DNA from: an uncultured Acetatifactor sp.
Lineage (GTDB): Bacteria > Bacillota > Clostridia > Lachnospirales > Lachnospiraceae
Assembly: GCA_934436245.1 (NCBI GenBank)
Contig: CAKSAM010000009.1
Span: 1 to 64,000 of the forward strand
Direction: 5' to 3'
DNA length: 64,000 bases
This document shows positions 51,275 to 60,069 of the stretch, in pieces. Position 1 is the stretch's first letter. Each line of letters opens with the position of its first letter. The translations under genes and the position numbers were made by a program. The notes under the pieces are model-generated. The model was not told where the DNA came from and searched no databases. It saw nothing but the letters and a program-made list of their open reading frames with translations.

Positions 51275-52162
51275 TCAGATGGAGTACGGGTCCACTTCAC
51301 CTTCAAATACGATCTTCGCAGGACCGGTCATGTAGACCAGATTCTCCCTGCGGTCCCATTTGATGTGCAGTTCACCGCCTAATAGTTTAACAGTTATTTC
51401 CTCGTCCGTCAAACCATTTAGCACACATGCCACCGCCGTGGCACAGCATCCGGTACCGCAGGCAAGAGTCTCTCCGGTGCCTCTCTCCCAGACACGCATG
51501 AAGACATTTCTCCGGTCCAGGATCTCTACGAACTCAGTGTTCGTCCGGTTAGGGAAACAGGAATGATGCTCAAACTCCGGACCAATCTTTTCAATGTCCA
51601 GATCCCTGACATCTTCCATAAATACAATGGCATGAGGATTGCCCATGGAGACACAGGTCATGCGGTATTCCGTACCATCTACCGTGATCGGTGCATTTAC
51701 CACAGCAGATCCGTCTGCTGTCTCTTGCGTAGCCTCTGCCGTCACCGGTACCTCTGCCGGTGTGAGAATGGGATTGCCCATGTTCACCTGTACCAAAGTC
51801 ACCTGTCCTCTGTCTGTGGCAGTTTTACCCTCCACAGTGAGCTTCAGATATTTTATTTTGCCGGCACTGACGATGGTAATGTCTGTTTTATCCGTCAATC
51901 CCTTGTCGTAGACATATTTTGCCACGCAGCGGATACCGTTGCCGCACATCTCCGAGCGGCTGCCGTCCGCATTGTACATTTCCATCTCAAAATCGGCTGC
52001 TTTCGCCGGATTGATGAAGATCACACCGTCTCCGCCGATTCCGAAATGCCTGTCGCTAAGCTTTCTGACGATCTCCGGCTTCTCTTCCGCTGAAAGCTTC
52101 TCCGTAAAGCCGTTAACATATACATAATCATTGCCACATCCCTGCATTTTTGTGAATTTCAT
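51275..52162 (-). CDS. dapF: Diaminopimelate epimerase
   Basis: Converts LL- to meso-diaminopimelate. Both catalytic cysteines are visible, in SEMCGNGIRCVAKYV and ETLACGTGCCATAVA, and the N-terminal FTKMQGCGNDYVYVN motif is standard. At 295 residues it is slightly long because of a short Thr/Ala/Glu-rich stretch near 140-150. Its start lies two bases after the stop of the upstream membrane-protein gene, whose end supplies the GTAGGAG ribosome site. Confidence 0.96.
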   Translation of the reverse strand: MKFTKMQGCGNDYVYVNGFTEKLSAEEKPEIVRKLSDRHFGIGGDGVIFINPAKAADFEMEMYNADGSRSEMCGNGIRCVAKYVYDKGLTDKTDITIVSAGKIKYLKLTVEGKTATDRGQVTLVQVNMGNPILTPAEVPVTAEATQETADGSAVVNAPITVDGTEYRMTCVSMGNPHAIVFMEDVRDLDIEKIGPEFEHHSCFPNRTNTEFVEILDRRNVFMRVWERGTGETLACGTGCCATAVACVLNGLTDEEITVKLLGGELHIKWDRRENLVYMTGPAKIVFEGEVDPYSI

Positions 52163-52163
52163 A

Positions 52164-54338
52164 TCAGTTTTCTCCTACGACTTTCTTCTTATGACACAAT
52201 AATTTCCAGATTCCATATCCTCCCAGACCCAAAAACGTGATTCCGCTTATGGCATCCGTTACATGCATCCACGGTAATCCTTCATACCACACACAGATGT
52301 CAGACTCTCCTTTCGGAACCACACAGGATACCAGGGTATCTCCATATAAGGCCTCCTGTTTCTCTCCGTTAATTTCTACATAATATCCGGGGATATAATA
52401 ATCCGGCAGATACAGCTGCGTCTGTTCCTCCGCAGATACGTGTACCCGGATGTTATTTCCCTTTTTCTCATAACCGGAATAAGTTACCTGCACACCATCC
52501 TTATTGTAAACAACAGCTTCCCCCCGATAATAGTTCAGCTTTGCATCTTCTGTGTAAAACATGTACAGGGTATCCCCTCCATCGGTTCCGTCTGCCTGCA
52601 CTTTGTCTGTCATCATACCCATTCCGTCTGTGATACTGTCGAAGAAATAGGTCGTGGACAGAAACAGGAGAACCCCCATGACTCCATAGATCCATTTTTT
52701 ATCAGGATCCTCTGCCGTTCTCACAACTCCTATCGCCGTTGGAATGCATAGCAACAGACTGACCGGAGATAACATTCGCCAGGTATACTGCAAAGGTGCT
52801 GTCAACGTATGAAACAATGGCAGTTCATATAATTTTGTCCACGGAAATATGTAGGAGCAAAATACTATACATACTACCGAAAACAGCAGGCACTGTCTTC
52901 CGGCTCTCTCCACCGCATCCGCTTCCTTTTTCCGGGCGCTCTGGTAACAGAACAGGATTGCGCCCGCCAGCAGGACAGCACCTACTGTCAAAGGCATTTC
53001 TCCCTGGGTACTACCGGCTCCAATGTTATGTCCGTCCGCCTTCATATAGTTGGTAAACATCTGGGTAAAATACACCACGCTGTCCGGTACATTGGGATCC
53101 ATCTGCATGACCACCAGATCCTGTCCGCTGAAATACAGGAACGGTACCAGAAAACTGATGTTTAACAAAAGTGTACAGACCGCCGCCTTGATGCAGGAAA
53201 ACAACCGTTTCCACATATCTGTTTTCCGGCGGCTGACAATGAATACGATGGCTTCTGCTGCCAGCAGGACCACACAAATTTCGGTTGTCAGCACATGAGA
53301 CTGCACAACTGCCGTCATCCCCAACATTAACAGATACCATTTCCTGTGATCTCCCCAGAATACTTCATAGCATCCCCACAGGATTAACGGCAGGAATGTC
53401 ATAGCCAGAGCCTCTCCTACGGCGCATCTGTATAACACATCATTCAGACGGTACAGGGAAAACGTATACAGCAGGCTGCATACCCATCCGATCCGTTCGG
53501 AATGGCAGATTCTTCTGGCGCTGAAATATGCCAGCAGTGCTGCCCCAATATTTATGCAAAGCAGCAACAGTTTGAAACAGAGCATCAGAGAAACCCTGGC
53601 AAACCGCAATAGGGCAAAAGGATACAAAAACAGCTGCGGATACATCGTTGCCGACAGGCTCCCGTAACCGGCGGCCTGAATGGGATTCACCTTTACCGGA
53701 AATTCTCCTACTCTCAATGCCTGGTATATTCCCTCTATTCTTGCAAGATGGAACGCTATATCATGTCCTGACATAAGTGCATTGCAGAAAAGAGGAAAAC
53801 TTGCAGTAACGCCTATCCCTACCAGTATTGCTATCGTCCGGTATTTTTCCAACGGGACATAGCTTCCTAAACAGAAGGTAAGCAGTGCCAACAGTAGAAA
53901 CAGTACCGCCAGAAAATACGAATCGCTATTAGGCAATTGAACACTTTGAATCTCTATTCTCTGAATTTCTACAGCATCTCCAGACGTAATCTTTGTTTCT
54001 ATTCCATAGGTCCCTTTTTCAAGGTGTAACTGCAATCTGACAATTCCTGTATAATCCTTTAATACTTCCTCTGCCAGCGGTTCTCCCGTCAGATTATTCC
54101 CGGATACCGCCTGATCAGAATACAGAATGCAGCTGCTTCCACTGCCTGCACCTGTATAGGTAACCTCTACCACATAATCTCCCTCCTGTAAAAAGGGAAT
54201 TGTTTCCTGTCCTACATATGTCAGATGATAAGCATTCACATTTATTATCAGACATATTGCCATGATCACAAAAAATAACATCAGTAGTTTATGAACAAAC
54301 TGCAGATGATATTTGCTATGTATATTCAGCCGTTTCAT
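52164..54338 (-). CDS. PTPS-related/YfhO-like polytopic membrane protein
   Basis: A 724-residue protein with some twelve helices. SGHDIAFHLARIEGIYQALRVGEFPVKVNPIQAAGYGSLSATMYPQLFLYPFALL matches the PTPS-related membrane-protein family, which shares the GT-C layout (Asp-containing first loop, HLxRI motif). The C-terminal region is a predicted beta-sandwich followed by one last helix. It probably transfers a sugar or other group onto a cell-envelope polymer; the substrate is unknown. The ATG follows GGAGATCG. It comes just after the ANTAR regulator gene and is tightly linked to dapF. Confidence 0.7.
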   Translation of the reverse strand: MKRLNIHSKYHLQFVHKLLMLFFVIMAICLIINVNAYHLTYVGQETIPFLQEGDYVVEVTYTGAGSGSSCILYSDQAVSGNNLTGEPLAEEVLKDYTGIVRLQLHLEKGTYGIETKITSGDAVEIQRIEIQSVQLPNSDSYFLAVLFLLLALLTFCLGSYVPLEKYRTIAILVGIGVTASFPLFCNALMSGHDIAFHLARIEGIYQALRVGEFPVKVNPIQAAGYGSLSATMYPQLFLYPFALLRFARVSLMLCFKLLLLCINIGAALLAYFSARRICHSERIGWVCSLLYTFSLYRLNDVLYRCAVGEALAMTFLPLILWGCYEVFWGDHRKWYLLMLGMTAVVQSHVLTTEICVVLLAAEAIVFIVSRRKTDMWKRLFSCIKAAVCTLLLNISFLVPFLYFSGQDLVVMQMDPNVPDSVVYFTQMFTNYMKADGHNIGAGSTQGEMPLTVGAVLLAGAILFCYQSARKKEADAVERAGRQCLLFSVVCIVFCSYIFPWTKLYELPLFHTLTAPLQYTWRMLSPVSLLLCIPTAIGVVRTAEDPDKKWIYGVMGVLLFLSTTYFFDSITDGMGMMTDKVQADGTDGGDTLYMFYTEDAKLNYYRGEAVVYNKDGVQVTYSGYEKKGNNIRVHVSAEEQTQLYLPDYYIPGYYVEINGEKQEALYGDTLVSCVVPKGESDICVWYEGLPWMHVTDAISGITFLGLGGYGIWKLLCHKKKVVGEN

Positions 54339-54353
54339 TGTATCTCGATCTCC

Positions 54354-54902
54354 CTATTCCGCCATCATTGACAGCACCATCTGCGCTGTTTCTACCAGAT
54401 TGGTTCCGCTGTCCATACTTGTCTTCTGAAGATACCGGTGGGCTTCTTCTTCCGTCATATGATTTCTTGCCATCAAAAGTTCCTTGGCATCCTTAATTGC
54501 CTTTTCATCCGCTGCATTTCGTACCTTCGGCTGCATGCGGCGCTTTCTTCTGCGGCGTTCCACACCCTCTGCCATCAGATTCACCGTGTTGATCAGATCC
54601 TGTACCTTTAACGGCATGGAGAGACATACGATCCCGTTCCCATAACATTCACTGATCAGATTCTGCGATGCCATCAACAGCATCTCAAAGCCCTCCGGCA
54701 GATCATCATGCAATTCTGTATATACCATATCTGCCAGCTTATAGCTGCAGATCACAATACCATCATTCAGACCGTCTGCCTGACTGATGGCCTGGGTGCC
54801 CGTGGTACAGATACCCGTGACCTGAAAGCCACTGCGTACCAGGATATTCTTGACGCCCTTGGCTTCCTCCAGCTTCGGCAGTACGACAATAATGTTCGTC
54901 AT
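54354..54902 (-). CDS. ANTAR-domain antiterminator response regulator
   Basis: A 182-residue RNA-binding regulator. The N-terminal receiver-like domain (IIVVLPKLEEAKGVKNILVRSGFQVTGICTTG) looks degenerate: the acidic residues at the start are replaced by VLPKLEE and the expected phospho-Asp position reads VICSYKLADM, so it may not be phosphorylated in the normal way. The C-terminal ANTAR domain is KAIKDAKELLMARNHMTEEEAHRYLQKTSMDSGTNLVETAQMVL. Such proteins stabilise paired hairpins in target leaders. Position next to glnA resembles the clostridial NitR arrangement and suggests control of nitrogen genes. GAAAGGAGG precedes the start. Confidence 0.85.
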   Translation of the reverse strand: MTNIIVVLPKLEEAKGVKNILVRSGFQVTGICTTGTQAISQADGLNDGIVICSYKLADMVYTELHDDLPEGFEMLLMASQNLISECYGNGIVCLSMPLKVQDLINTVNLMAEGVERRRRKRRMQPKVRNAADEKAIKDAKELLMARNHMTEEEAHRYLQKTSMDSGTNLVETAQMVLSMMAE

Positions 54903-55085
54903 CGGCCCACCTCCTTTCTTCTGTCTTTTTTACTTTGCCATGCAACTATTCCGGACCCTCCCTCACATTTACCTTAGCAAAACTGCATACTGCCCGTGCT
55001 TTCCACTTACGCAGCTGATTTTCCTCATGTATGGGTCAGCGAGGTTCTGAATAGTTACTCTATTTTTACAAAAGAAAGGAAATTT
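54903..55085 (-). other. Structured spacer between glnA and the ANTAR gene
   Basis: On the minus strand a long-range inverted repeat AACTATTC/GAATAGTT brackets the spacer, and inside it CTGCGTA/TATGCAG with flanking AAAA/TTTT runs gives a stable stem near 54985-55030. I find no paired six-base loops of the known ANTAR target type and no gene. It may be a leader for the ANTAR mRNA or a small RNA. Confidence 0.35.
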
Positions 55086-56420
55086 CTAGTATTTGTACAG
55101 ATACTCCTGGATCTCCCACTCGGAGACCTGGGAACGATACTCATGCCACTCCTTGCGCTTGGCATCAATGTATTTCCCGGCAATATGGTCTCCCAGCACT
55201 TCCTGAATGAACGTATCCTTCTCCAATTCCTCCACTGCTTCCAGCAGGGTGCCGGGCAGCTGATCGATCTTCAACGCTTTACGTTCTTCCTCAGACAGGG
55301 CAAAAATATTGGCATTGATGCTCTCGGGCGGATCAATTTTCTCACGGATACCCTGCAAACCAGCACTCAGGCAGACTGCCAGCGTCAGATACGGATTGGC
55401 AGCAGAATCGGGGCTGCGCAGTTCGATACGGGTAGCCTCTCCGTCTGCGGCAGCCGGAATACGGATCAGGGGGCTACGGTTCGTCGTACTCCACGCAATG
55501 TAGACCGGTGCTTCGAAACCGGGCACCAGACGCTTGTAGGAATTCACCAGCGGATTCGTGATGGCCGCCATTCCTTTCACATGCTTCATGATCCCCCCTA
55601 TGAAATAATATGCCTCTTTGCTCAGACCGTTGGGATCGGAGGCATCCCGGAAAATATTTTTCCCATCCTTCTGTAAGGACATATTGATGTGCATGCCGGA
55701 GCCGTTGACACCGAACTTCGGCTTCGGCATAAAGGTAGCGTGCAGACCGTGGCGTCTGGCAATGGTGCGCACTGCCATCTTGAAGGTCATGATATTATCT
55801 GCAGTATGTAATGCCTCGTCATACCTGAAATCAATCTCATGCTGTGCCGGAGCCATCTCGTGGTGGGATGCCTCGATGACAAAGCCCATATCCTCCAGAT
55901 TCATGACAATGTCACGACGGGCATTCTCACCGAAGTCCAGAGGTCCGATGTCAAAATACCCTGCCTGCTCGTGGGTATTGGTGGTCGGCATAGTATTTTC
56001 ATCTGTATTGAACAGGAAAAATTCACATTCAGGACCTACCTCAAACGTATATCCCATGTCCTCCGCCTGCTGTACCGCACGCTTTAACACATAACGGGGA
56101 TCTCCCTCGAAAGGCTGCCCGTTGGGACGATAGACATCACAGATCATCCGGGCTACCTTGCCCTGCTGGGGTCTCCAGGGGAAAATCTCCAGCGTGGACA
56201 GATCCGGATACAGATACATGTCGGATTCCTCGATCCTGGCGAAACCGTCAATGGCGGAGCCGTCAAACATACACTTATTGCTCAATACCCGGTTCAGCTG
56301 ACTGGCTGTCACGGCAATATTTTTCAGATTGCCGAACAGATCCGTGAACTGCAGACGGATAAATTCCACATCCTCCTCTTCCACAAGACGGATGATATCT
56401 TCCTTGGTATAATTGTTCAT
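55086..56420 (-). CDS. glnA: Glutamine synthetase, type I
   Basis: Makes glutamine from glutamate, ammonia and ATP. NNYTKEDIIRLVEEEDVEFIRLQFTDLFG is the family start, and CMFDGSAIDGFARIEESDMYLYPD, GPECEFFLF, GVNGSGMHINMSL and NRSPLIRIP carry the metal, glutamate and ATP sites. I choose the ATG at 56420 with GAGGG just upstream; a GTG-started extension of 14 residues overlaps a leader stem and is less likely. Length of about 444 matches Gram-positive GSI-alpha. It is followed by an ANTAR regulator, which may act on its leader. Confidence 0.95.
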   Translation of the reverse strand: MNNYTKEDIIRLVEEEDVEFIRLQFTDLFGNLKNIAVTASQLNRVLSNKCMFDGSAIDGFARIEESDMYLYPDLSTLEIFPWRPQQGKVARMICDVYRPNGQPFEGDPRYVLKRAVQQAEDMGYTFEVGPECEFFLFNTDENTMPTTNTHEQAGYFDIGPLDFGENARRDIVMNLEDMGFVIEASHHEMAPAQHEIDFRYDEALHTADNIMTFKMAVRTIARRHGLHATFMPKPKFGVNGSGMHINMSLQKDGKNIFRDASDPNGLSKEAYYFIGGIMKHVKGMAAITNPLVNSYKRLVPGFEAPVYIAWSTTNRSPLIRIPAAADGEATRIELRSPDSAANPYLTLAVCLSAGLQGIREKIDPPESINANIFALSEEERKALKIDQLPGTLLEAVEELEKDTFIQEVLGDHIAGKYIDAKRKEWHEYRSQVSEWEIQEYLYKY

Positions 56421-56590
56421 CGTTACCCTCATTTCTGCGCCGCCTGTCTGCTCCTTTTCCACGGGGCTGGCGCATCCGTGGAAATTGTAACTGTTCAGAT
56501 AAAAAACGACATCACAGATGCCCTTTGAAAATGTGATTCTGAATAATTATAGTCAATATAACTATAGCAATGCCACTTTTGTCTTGTCAA
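56421..56590 (-). promoter_or_regulatory. glnA promoter and leader with terminator-like hairpin
   Basis: TTGACA (56585-56590) and TATAGT (56561-56566), 18 bases apart, give a minus-strand promoter. The leader holds a ATCACA/TGTGAT stem followed by TTTTTTAT (about 56500-56540), which looks like a transcription attenuator. After it comes TTCCACGG/CCGTGGAA just ahead of the ribosome site. This layout fits antitermination by the adjacent ANTAR protein, but loop sequences do not clearly show the ANTAR hexaloop pattern. Confidence 0.5.
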
Positions 56591-56680
56591 TGCGAAGTTC
56601 TCCTTATTTGCTGTACTATGAATACCAGCCGCCGCATACTATTTATAAAGATCATCCCATCATTCCAAGGAGACTTAAGA

Positions 56681-57400
56681 ATGAGTGCAAATACAAAGAT
56701 CGTCGTCCTTCGCAGAAAAGAACTGCTCTATACCGGGATCTTCGCCGCATTGGGTGTGCTGTTCCTCATATTACTGTTGATGCTGCTGTTGCCGGAAAAA
56801 GATGCGGATACCTCCTCCGGAACACCGGATTCCCCTGGCAGTACTGCTGCTACCGAAATGCCGGATAATGTGGCGGATCTCGGACGTATCCCACAATCCG
56901 CCCAGACGGAGGATGTCTCCACCGGGGCCGTTACCGATACCGATGCTGTTCTGGATAATGCTTCCGGGCCTGCCGGTACTGATAATACATACATCCCGGG
57001 AATCTATACCACAGAGCTGATCCTCGGCAGTGAGACCGTGAATGTAGAGGTCATCGTAAACGACCACGCCATCACATCCTTAAGCCTGGCAGATACTGAT
57101 GAGACCCTGACCACCATGTATCCACTGCTACAGCCCACCATAGATTCCCTGAGTGAGCAGATCTGCGAGACACAGGATCTAAGTCAGGTGACATATTCTG
57201 CGGAGACCAGATATACTTCCCTGGTGCTGCTGGAGGCTGTTAAGGCTTCACTGGAAAAGGCAAAGCCTAAGGCTACACCGGAAGCCACGGGTGCGCCGAA
57301 AGCTTCCACTGACAATTCCTCAGCCACCTCGTCAGAAACCGGCGAAAAAGCCGCAGAACCTACGAAGGTGCCGACAGCGGATATCAATCCTGCGGCGTAG
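56681..57400 (+). CDS. Membrane-anchored FMN-binding-domain-like protein
   Basis: A 239-residue protein with an N-terminal membrane helix (about 16-38), a Ser/Thr/Asp-rich linker (40-100), a folded domain (103-195) and a Pro/Ala/Thr/Glu-rich tail. The domain (YIPGIYTTELILGSETVNVEVIVNDHAITSLSLADTD... then SAETRYTSLVLLEAVKASLEKA) follows the extracytoplasmic FMN-binding pattern. However, the motif SGATxTS, whose Thr takes the covalent flavin, reads SAETRYTS, so flavin attachment is doubtful. It may bind another ligand or act structurally at the cell surface. The start follows AAGGAGA. It is divergent from glnA and ends in a terminator. Confidence 0.6.
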   Translation: MSANTKIVVLRRKELLYTGIFAALGVLFLILLLMLLLPEKDADTSSGTPDSPGSTAATEMPDNVADLGRIPQSAQTEDVSTGAVTDTDAVLDNASGPAGTDNTYIPGIYTTELILGSETVNVEVIVNDHAITSLSLADTDETLTTMYPLLQPTIDSLSEQICETQDLSQVTYSAETRYTSLVLLEAVKASLEKAKPKATPEATGAPKASTDNSSATSSETGEKAAEPTKVPTADINPAA

Positions 57401-57482
57401 AGAGTCAGGTGCCCTGTTTACAAGCTAGCGTAACAATCGCAGCTATTGCGCAGGCACAAATCTGTACCTGGCTCATCGTGTA

Positions 57483-57531
57483 ACGCAAAAAAGGGCGCAT
57501 GCCTCCCGGCATGCACCCCGTTGTGCGTTTT
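57483..57531. terminator. Terminator after the FMN-binding-like gene
   Basis: An inner perfect stem GCATGCC/GGCATGC is extended by GGG/CCC-type pairs and ACGCA/TGCGT, followed by TTTTATT on the plus strand; A-runs on the left would allow use in the other direction. Confidence 0.75.
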
Positions 57532-57598
57532 ATTGTAATATTTTGTTTGCAACACTGGGTTTATTTTATACTATTTGTGGGGGAGATGCAAGGGAAAA

Positions 57599-57894
57599 TT
57601 ATTTCTTGCGCTTCTTTGCTCTTGCTGCTTTCAGGACATCCGCAAGATTATCACCATTAAGCACCCCTGGATAATCTTCTTGAAATTCCACTAAGATATC
57701 CTTATTTTCCTGCTCAATCTCTCTGCACTGCCTATAGAAATCATGCAAGTCCTCTTTGTTATAAACAGCTTCGATAAAGACTCTGTAGTGTGAAAACTGA
57801 TACTCTCCACTCCCGGCATAAGCAGATCAACTACCTGCTTTGAAAACAGTTCCAGATTTCTATTTTTTGATCTTTTGTAAGTAGTATTTTTCAA
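57599..57894 (-). pseudogene. Frameshifted small gene, function unknown
   Basis: A TTG-started frame (KNTTYKRSKNRNLELFSKQVVD) and a second frame one base off (SAYAGSGEYQFSHYRVFIEAVYNKEDLHDFYRQC... then ...NLADVLKAARAKKRKK) join smoothly near 57826. They would make one protein of about 98 residues if a single base were restored. The C-terminal piece has no stop and reads like real, charged helical protein ending in a Lys/Arg tail. I do not recognise it. It lies directly downstream of the mobile-element-like gene at 57966 and may have been its partner, or just another remnant. Confidence 0.5.
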
Positions 57895-57965
57895 ATTTTC
57901 ATTGACTTTTCTGTTATCACATAATATTATAAATATAAGAAATGGGTTTTTTGTCGTGTACAGCT

Positions 57966-58490
57966 TTATGGCTCAAGCGGGTAGCTCGTTTCTTTTTTTA
58001 TGTCTATAATATCGTACAAATACTTTTTACCATCCTCATCATGGCGAATCAGCAAAGATGCATGAAACACATTATAGCATTTTACTTTTCCCTCATTATC
58101 ATACACCGGAATTCCAAAATAAGAATCGTATCGATACCAGCCATATTTTGCATTACGCCTATGCTTGTCTTCATTATTTTCTCTGTAATTTCCACCACTT
58201 GCAATCTCTATCATTTGAGGAATTACCTGTGCTGCGTTTGCCTTGGCTTTTACATTTGCCCCTTTCAGTGAATATGTATAGATTGAACCTGTAAATTCGT
58301 TAGGAAAATCCGAACCAATATATACCTTCTCGTCTACCGATAAGATGGTGTAATATTCTCCTACATATTTCTTTAAATATTCCTTTACTTCCTTCCATCC
58401 AATATATTTCTTTTTCTTGAAGATAGTATCGTTAATAATTACAATTTTTCTTCCAGAATCCCTTTCGATTATTTCGTATTTCCGACCCAT
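57966..58490 (-). CDS. Mobile-element-type C-terminal domain protein (possible nuclease/toxin domain)
   Basis: A 174-residue protein with no signal peptide. GWKEVKEYLKKYVGEYYTILSVDEKVYIGSDFPNEFTGS, then KAKANAAQVIPQMIEIASGGNYRENNEDKHRRNAKYGWYRYDSYFGIPVYDNEGKVKCYNVFHASLLIRHDEDGKKYLYDIIDIKKETS, recalls C-terminal domains of large phage and integrative-element proteins, some of them toxin-like. I recognise the pattern from memory only and cannot name the family. The ATG follows GGAAAGGG, so it may still be expressed alone. A truncated second copy lies just to the right, and the gene is more AT-rich than its neighbours. Confidence 0.55.
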   Translation of the reverse strand: MGRKYEIIERDSGRKIVIINDTIFKKKKYIGWKEVKEYLKKYVGEYYTILSVDEKVYIGSDFPNEFTGSIYTYSLKGANVKAKANAAQVIPQMIEIASGGNYRENNEDKHRRNAKYGWYRYDSYFGIPVYDNEGKVKCYNVFHASLLIRHDEDGKKYLYDIIDIKKETSYPLEP

Positions 58491-58679
58491 AAAATCCCTT
58501 TCCGATATAATATTTTGCTCTGTTGAAAACTATGGTGATCTACCAAAATATATAAGAATTGAAATCTCGCAGAACGAAAATCTGCTTATGGATAAAGAAT
58601 AGCAAAACGATATCTAATTGTCAACGCAGCAAAATAGCAAAATCTGCACTATATGAATTTAGGCAGTATGCTGTAAATA

Positions 58680-58943
58680 TCCTTCTTATTTCATATTTTC
58701 ATTGACTTTTCCATCTTACTAAATTATTATGATTGTAAGAAATGGGTTTTGTTACTGAGTAAGGTCTTAGGATTGGAAAAGGGTGCTCGTTTCTTTTTTT
58801 ATTTTAATGATATCATGCAAATAAAGTTTCCCATCTTCTGCGTGTCTCACCAGCATGATCGCTTGAAAAACATTATATCTTTCAATATTTTCATTTTCCT
58901 CATACACCGGTAATGCAAATCTTGTCACATTATGTCCAAGCCA
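58680..58943 (-). pseudogene. Truncated tandem copy of the mobile-element-type domain
   Basis: Reading the minus strand from 58943 to the stop at 58767-58769 gives DWLGHNVTRFALPVYEENE... YNVFQAIMLVRHAEDGKLYLHDIIKIKKETSTLFQS. This aligns with the last 55 residues of the protein at 57966-58490, and about half the residues agree. The stretch after its stop (58680-58766) also matches the stretch after the intact copy's stop (57890-57965), with the shared motif TTTTCATTGACTTTTC and AAGAAATGGGTTTT. The repeat unit therefore included the 3' flank. The 5' part is lost at the border with the rfbG terminator. Confidence 0.7.
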
Positions 58944-58983
58944 ATCGCAAAAGAGTCAGTTCACACACTAACTCTTTTGCGAT
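58944..58983 (-). terminator. Hairpin after rfbG
   Basis: ATCGCAAAAGAGT and ACTCTTTTGCGAT, extended by an AGT/ACT pair, form a near-perfect stem with a six-base loop directly at the rfbG stop codon. There is no T-run outside the stem, so termination strength is uncertain. Confidence 0.55.
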
Positions 58984-60047
58984 CAATGTAAATATTCTTT
59001 TATCTGGCGTTCCATTACTTCCCGTATATCTTCCTGTCTGCTGTAAGCAGCAATCCAGTCCACTGTCGCCCGGATCATCTGCTCCGTATTCCATTGCGGT
59101 CTCCAGTTGAATGTTTTCCGCATTTTGGAACAATCCAGTTTCAGGAAATTAGCCTCGTGAGGACCTCCCTGTGCAGCCACCCTGTAGACGAGTTCGACTC
59201 CCGTGCCCTGTTTCCACTGTCTGCAAAACTCCGCTACCAGCTTCTCCGTTGTAAGACAGGATTCTTCGTCGGGGCCGATATTATAACTTCCGGCATACCG
59301 AATATCCCCATATTGCTTTTGGGCGATCATCAGATAAGCCATCACCGGCTCCAATGCATGCTGATACGGTCTGGTAGACTGCGGATTCCGCAGTACGATT
59401 TCCTGCCTCGCAAGCACAGCCCGCATACAATCCGGAATGATACGATCCGCAGCGAAGTCTCCTCCACCGATCACGTTCCCTGCGCGTACCGTGGAGATTG
59501 CCACATGCCCATCTTTGAAAAAAGAGTTGCGATAACTCTCCGTCACCAGTTCGGAACAGGATTTACTGTTAGAATAGGGATCAAAACCATTCAATTCCTC
59601 ATTCTCCCGATATCCCCACTCCCATTCACGATTCTTATACACTTTATCCGTCGTTACATTCACAAAGGATCGTACAGAAGCTGTCCTGCGGACACACTCC
59701 AGAATATTCACCGTCCCCATGACATTCACATCATAGGTATATACCGGATTTGCATAGCTCTCCCGTACGATTGGCTGTGCCGCCATATGAATCACGATCT
59801 CCGGCTGCACCTCCTCAAACACCCGAAGAAGATGCTCCAGGTCCCGCACGTCTCCCTCGATCGATTGCATTCGCTCCGCCATTCCGATAAGGGAATACAG
59901 GCTGGGATCTGTCGGCGGCTGTAATGCATACCCGGTTACCTCTGCTCCAAACTCCAACAATACCTGGCACATCCAGGTACCCTTAAACCCGGTATGACCC
60001 GTGATAAGAACTTTCCTGTTTTTATAAAAATCTCTGTCTATTCTCAT
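58983..60047 (-). CDS. rfbG: CDP-glucose 4,6-dehydratase
   Basis: Short-chain dehydrogenase/reductase-fold enzyme that turns CDP-glucose into CDP-4-keto-6-deoxyglucose. KVLITGHTGFKGTWMCQVLLEFGAEVTGYAL is the NAD-binding glycine motif, with the Lys after GFKG typical of this enzyme rather than of dTDP-glucose dehydratase. VNVTTDKVYKNREWEWGYRENEELNGFDPYSNSKSCSELV holds the catalytic Asp-Lys region and YxxxK-like motif. Length 354 is standard. It is the third step-gene after rfbF and rfbH in a dideoxysugar set. Confidence 0.93.
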   Translation of the reverse strand: MRIDRDFYKNRKVLITGHTGFKGTWMCQVLLEFGAEVTGYALQPPTDPSLYSLIGMAERMQSIEGDVRDLEHLLRVFEEVQPEIVIHMAAQPIVRESYANPVYTYDVNVMGTVNILECVRRTASVRSFVNVTTDKVYKNREWEWGYRENEELNGFDPYSNSKSCSELVTESYRNSFFKDGHVAISTVRAGNVIGGGDFAADRIIPDCMRAVLARQEIVLRNPQSTRPYQHALEPVMAYLMIAQKQYGDIRYAGSYNIGPDEESCLTTEKLVAEFCRQWKQGTGVELVYRVAAQGGPHEANFLKLDCSKMRKTFNWRPQWNTEQMIRATVDWIAAYSRQEDIREVMERQIKEYLH

Positions 60048-60069
60048 ACTTCTCTTCCACTTGCGTTAA

